Source: Nitrosomonas sp.
Lineage (GTDB): Bacteria > Pseudomonadota > Gammaproteobacteria > Burkholderiales > Nitrosomonadaceae
DNA length: 8,646 nucleotides
Assembly (NCBI GenBank): GCA_003514765.1
Contig: DOOY01000267.1
Coordinates: forward strand, 1-8,646
Direction: 5' to 3'
In this document: positions 6,009 through 8,646 of the stretch, piece after piece
Numbering within the stretch: position 1 is the stretch's first letter
How the letters are laid out: each line of letters opens with the position of its first letter
Program-made: the position numbers and the translations under genes
The notes under the pieces: generated by a model
Database searches by the model: none
What the model saw: only the letters and a program-made list of their open reading frames with translations
Told to the model about the DNA's origin: nothing

Positions 6009-6608
6009 TTACAGTTTCTGCGCTTTCAACGCCTGGAAGCGTTTCCGGTCGGCGGCGAATTTCTCTTTTAGACTGCCGATACGCGCGTGATTTCTTTTCA
6101 ATTCATTTTCCAGTTGTGTAACATCGCGTTTAACCGGAATCATGTCCTGTTGAATGGAAGTCAGTGTCGGATTGCCTGTTTTTTCAGCCTTATCTGCCTG
6201 TCGCTGCAGGATTTGCAGTTGGTTTCTTGCGATTTCAAGGCGCATTTCGATGCCTGCAATGGCGAGTTCTATTGGTTCCACATTGCGCCCCAGCGCCCAG
6301 TTAATTTCTTCTTCACTGGTATAGGTGTTGAGTAATACCGCATCACGTCTTTTTTCTTCGATTTGCTGTTGCGTATCAGTTTCATTTTGCTCCGAGTCTG
6401 CAACAATGTCCGGTTTGTTTTCTGCTGCATGGGTGCGAATAACGACGCCACGTTTATTCATTTCAACGGTTGTCTTATTCTGGCATTCAGGTGGCATGAT
6501 ATGGGTGTAATAATGAAACATGCCTCCATCATCAACGCATTTTTTTAACGATGCCAGAGTGGGTTGTGCAAACATCAAAATGATTACAAACAATACAATT
6601 TTATGCAT
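6009..6608 (-). CDS. Secreted DUF4124-like protein with coiled-coil C-terminus
   Basis: A 199-residue protein of unknown function. Residues 1-19 are a signal peptide (MHKIVLFVIILMF...TLA). The mature N-terminus, LKKCVDDGGMFHYYTHIMPPEC (21-42), is like DUF4124 (a K-C/W-VD..G..HY pattern with P-x-C), with two cysteines, C24 and C42, that could form a disulfide. A polar linker follows (about 60-85). Residues 84-199 are charged and helical: RDAVLLNTYTSEEEINWALG (88-107), then a long coiled-coil region (about 111-199). The start is well supported: AGGAG lies 7 bases before the ATG at 6608. It reads in the same direction as pyrE, 135 bp upstream, and converges on the M14 gene with 7 bp between stops. 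Probably a periplasmic structural or binding protein; no enzymatic motif is seen. Confidence 0.82.
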   Translation of the reverse strand: MHKIVLFVIILMFAQPTLASLKKCVDDGGMFHYYTHIMPPECQNKTTVEMNKRGVVIRTHAAENKPDIVADSEQNETDTQQQIEEKRRDAVLLNTYTSEEEINWALGRNVEPIELAIAGIEMRLEIARNQLQILQRQADKAEKTGNPTLTSIQQDMIPVKRDVTQLENELKRNHARIGSLKEKFAADRKRFQALKAQKL

Positions 6609-6743
6609 AAATTTCTCCTGTTACTTTATTGAAATACTGCAGTGCAAGAACGGCATCCAGGAGAATGAATTTAACCGGCCGCGAAGAGAAGAGAAAACCA
6701 GTTGTGTTGCGGCTGCAGTACTATCAACGCATCGAAATTGCGT

Positions 6744-7406
6744 TTAACAGACAACGCCATACTGTTGTCGATAGCGTGCCACTGCCTCCAGATGATGGGC
6801 CAAATGATTGCTGGCCTGCAAAAAATGAATCAGATCGTTTAAATTAATAATGCTGATAACAGGAATACCATGCGTCTTTTCGACCTCCTGTATGGCGGAA
6901 AGCGATCCGGATCCACGTTCCATACGGTCCAGAGCAATGAGGACGCCGCAGGGCGTTGCGCTTGTATTGGTTATTAAATCGACCGATTCACGAACCGACG
7001 TACCGGCAGAGATGACATCGTCCACGATGAGCACCCGGCCTGCCAATGGTGCACCGACCTGTATGCCGCCTTCGCCATGATCTTTAATTTCCTTGCGGTT
7101 AAAGCAGAAGGGGTAATTATGATCCATCTGCGCCAGTGCAATGACAACCGAGCTGACAAGTGGAATCCCTTTATACGCCGGGCCGAACAGCATATCAAAA
7201 GGAAACTCGGCAGCGAGGATGGCTTTCGCGTAAAATTGCCCCAACCGGCGCAGTGAATCACCGTCATTAAACAAGCCGGCATTAAAAAAATACGGCGACA
7301 TACGGCCGGCTTTGGTTTTGAATTCGCCAAAACATAACACCTTGCGATCAATTGCAAACTCGATAAATGCTTGCCTATAGTTGGAATCAAGGTCGGAGTC
7401 GGGCAT
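6744..7406 (-). CDS. pyrE: Orotate phosphoribosyltransferase
   Basis: PyrE transfers the phosphoribosyl group of PRPP to orotate, giving OMP, the fifth step of de novo pyrimidine synthesis, in the cytoplasm. The protein has 220 residues against about 213 in E. coli. Motifs in order: [22 protein letters not shown] (14-35), [10 protein letters not shown] (37-46), GPAYKGIPL (75-83), the mobile loop [13 protein letters not shown] (102-114), and the PRPP-binding [14 protein letters not shown] (124-137). All expected residues are present. The ATG at 7406 adds a few residues before the conserved YRQAFIEFA; there is no strong ribosome site and no better start. The gene is divergent from the exonuclease III gene with 31 bp between start codons, so its promoter must lie within the neighbour's coding sequence. 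Confidence 0.97.
   Translation of the reverse strand: MPDSDLDSNYRQAFIEFAIDRKVLCFGEFKTKAGRMSPYFFNAGLFNDGDSLRRLGQFYAKAILAAEFPFDMLFGPAYKGIPLVSSVVIALAQMDHNYPFCFNRKEIKDHGEGGIQVGAPLAGRVLIVDDVISAGTSVRESVDLITNTSATPCGVLIALDRMERGSGSLSAIQEVEKTHGIPVISIINLNDLIHFLQASNHLAHHLEAVARYRQQYGVVC
7352..7381 (+). promoter_or_regulatory. Candidate sigma-70 promoter for the exonuclease III gene, inside pyrE
   Basis: TTGCAA (7352-7357) and TATAGT (7376-7381), separated by 18 bases, form a fair -35/-10 pair on the plus strand. A start near 7388 would give a leader of about 50 bases before the ATG at 7438. The site lies antisense within the first codons of pyrE, which the 31-bp gap makes necessary. It was judged by eye only. 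Confidence 0.35.
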
Positions 7407-7437
7407 ATGCTTGTTTGTAATACTCAGCTAAATAACG

Positions 7438-8211
7438 ATGCAGATTATAACGCTTAATGTCAACGGCGTGCGTGCCGCCGCCAGAAAAGGTTTTTTTCAA
7501 TGGCTGCCCGAACAGTCGGCGGATGTCGTGTGCGTACAGGAACTCAAAGCACAATTACCCGATTTGAGCGGTGAAATACGTGCACCGGCTGGCTATCATG
7601 GTTATTTTCATTGTGCTGAGAAAAAAGGCTATAGTGGTGTCGGCATCTATTGCCGCAACCAGCCGGACAATATCGTAGAAGGAATTGGTGTCGACGAAAT
7701 AGATCAGGAAGGACGCTTTATTCAGGCTGATTTTGGCAATCTCAGTGTTATTTCCGTCTACCTGCCATCCGGCTCGAGCGGCGATCACCGGCAGGCATCC
7801 AAATTCTTTTTTTTGGATCGGTTTTATCCTTTTTTGCAAGAACTGATCGCCAGCGGCCGCGATATTATTTTATGCGGAGACTGGAATATTGCCCATAAAG
7901 AAATTGATTTGAAAAACTGGCGCGCCAATCAGAAGCATTCGGGTTTTCTACCTGAAGAACGCGCGTGGCTGACTCGTGTTTTCGATGAAATCGGTTATAT
8001 CGATGTGTTCAGGCAACTCAATTCCGAACCGGATCATTATACCTGGTGGTCAAATCGTGGTCAGGCCTGGGCTAAAAATGTCGGCTGGCGAATTGATTAT
8101 CAGATCGCCACCCCACAAATCGCCGGCAAAGCCGCTGGCGCCAATATTTACAAGGAATCCCGCTTTTCGGATCATGCGCCGTTGATTATCGACTACGACG
8201 AGGACAAATGA
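7438..8211 (+). CDS. xth: Exonuclease III / AP endonuclease family protein (Xth, Crc-like)
   Basis: A 257-residue enzyme of the exonuclease III (EEP) family, expected to cut DNA at abasic sites and degrade 3' ends in base excision repair. Catalytic positions are intact: N7 in LNVNG (6-10), E35 in VQELK (33-37), Y108 in VYLPSG, D148 and N150 in CGDWN (146-150), D220 in WRIDYQ, and D245-H246 in SDHAP. KEIDLKNWR (154-162) and FLPEERAWL (170-178) are also typical. In sequence and in its place beside pyrE it resembles Pseudomonas Crc. As I recall, Crc has lost several of these residues (for example GDWN and SDH), so a nuclease is the better call here. The ATG at 7438 begins the conserved first strand; no clear ribosome site precedes it. 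The stop overlaps the start of the AmpG-like gene. Confidence 0.93.
   Translation: MQIITLNVNGVRAAARKGFFQWLPEQSADVVCVQELKAQLPDLSGEIRAPAGYHGYFHCAEKKGYSGVGIYCRNQPDNIVEGIGVDEIDQEGRFIQADFGNLSVISVYLPSGSSGDHRQASKFFFLDRFYPFLQELIASGRDIILCGDWNIAHKEIDLKNWRANQKHSGFLPEERAWLTRVFDEIGYIDVFRQLNSEPDHYTWWSNRGQAWAKNVGWRIDYQIATPQIAGKAAGANIYKESRFSDHAPLIIDYDEDK
7444..7449 (-). promoter_or_regulatory. Candidate -10 box for pyrE inside the exonuclease III gene
   Basis: A perfect TATAAT on the minus strand lies 37-42 bases upstream of the pyrE ATG, at codons 3-4 of the opposite gene. The TTGACA found further upstream on the same strand (7463-7458) is only 8 bases away, so the two cannot act as one sigma-70 promoter, and no other -35 fits. 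Weak candidate. Confidence 0.25.
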
Positions 8212-8646
8212 AACACGCTGCGGCTTCAAGCTGGCTCAATACGCTGAGTATTTATACGCATCCGCGTGTACTGGGAATGTTGTCGCTGGGTTTTTCCGCA
8301 GGATTGCCGCTGTTGCTTATTCTGGGCACACTGTCATTCTGGTTGCGCGAGGCCGGAATTGACCGGACAACCATAGGTCATCTGAGCTGGGTTGGCTTGG
8401 CGTATAGTTTTAAATGGTTATGGTCTCCCCTAGTCGACCGTATGTCGCTGCCGGTTTTAACCCGTCTACTGGGGCGGCGGCGTGCATGGCTGCTGCTCTC
8501 GCAGATTGTTATCGCATTAGCATTGATCGGCATGGCCAGTACTGATCCCGTTGTTAATCTGTCGCATATGGTTTTTTTCGCACTCGCAGTCGCCTTTGCT
8601 TCTGCGACACAGGATATCGCGCTCGATGCCTATCGTATTGAAGCGG
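8208..8646 (+). CDS. ampG: AmpG-family muropeptide permease (N-terminal part, cut by window edge)
   Basis: 146 codons are present and the frame runs off the right edge. The start ATG (8208) overlaps the TGA of the exonuclease III gene as ATGA, with GAGGA just upstream, pointing to translational coupling. The protein begins MKHAAASSWLNTLSIYTHPRV and has hydrophobic segments around 22-44, 57-72, 94-108 and 118-132, as in MFS carriers. AmpG-like marks are GFSAGLPLLLILGTLSFWLREAG (28-50), IGHLSWVGLAYSFKWLWSPLVDR (56-78), LGRRRAWLLLSQ (88-99) and ATQDIALDAYRIE (133-145). AmpG imports GlcNAc-anhydroMurNAc peptides across the inner membrane for cell-wall recycling. The family is firm; the precise substrate is inferred. 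Confidence 0.88.
   Translation, partial: MKHAAASSWLNTLSIYTHPRVLGMLSLGFSAGLPLLLILGTLSFWLREAGIDRTTIGHLSWVGLAYSFKWLWSPLVDRMSLPVLTRLLGRRRAWLLLSQIVIALALIGMASTDPVVNLSHMVFFALAVAFASATQDIALDAYRIEA

Noticed and set aside
6665..6847. Plus-strand 60-codon frame with AGGAG just before the ATG
   Set aside because: The AGGAG is only about one base from the ATG, and more than half of the frame is antisense to the conserved pyrE C-terminus, so it is most likely a shadow.

Overview
The window looks like chromosomal DNA of a Gram-negative betaproteobacterium, most likely a Nitrosomonas-type organism (Nitrosomonadales). This rests on moderate base composition by eye, secreted proteins with classical signal peptides, a DUF4124-like protein, and a pyrE / exonuclease III / AmpG-type gene order. 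I could run no database search, so the taxonomic guess is inference. I saw no tRNA or rRNA gene, CRISPR array, insertion sequence or prophage.

Left part (1-2200): the first gene is the 5' part of a membrane-anchored DUF3750 protein on the minus strand, cut by the window edge. Next, also on the minus strand, is a secreted lytic transglycosylase with Sel1-like repeats ahead of an SLT catalytic domain. About 600 bp without a recognisable gene follow, holding two weak minus-strand reading frames.

Middle (2205-6001, plus strand): a periplasmic TPR protein resembling the TatT component of TRAP transporters is followed by a likely terminator and a 361-bp spacer containing several small hairpins. 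Then come a GCS2-type carboxylate-amine ligase and an M14 succinylglutamate desuccinylase/aspartoacylase-like metallohydrolase. One family makes gamma-glutamyl-type amide bonds and the other cleaves acyl-amino acid amide bonds, so the pair may be a make-and-break module for an unknown N-acyl or glutamyl compound. The M14 gene ends in a perfect 10-bp hairpin and is convergent, 7 bp away, with the next gene.

Right part (6009-8646): on the minus strand lie a secreted DUF4124-like coiled-coil protein and, upstream of it, pyrE. Divergent from pyrE, with only 31 bp between start codons, is an exonuclease III family gene whose stop overlaps the start of an AmpG-family muropeptide permease (ATGA), which runs off the right edge. 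The pyrE/ExoIII pairing recalls the crc-pyrE locus of Pseudomonas. Here, however, the nuclease residues are intact, so the protein is more likely an active AP endonuclease/exonuclease than a Crc-type translational regulator.

Most genes are ordinary housekeeping or envelope genes. The points most worth a second look are the GCS2-M14 pair, the catalytically intact Crc-locus relative, the very tight pyrE/xth divergent gap, the hairpin in the M14 gene tail, and the orphan TatT-like protein.
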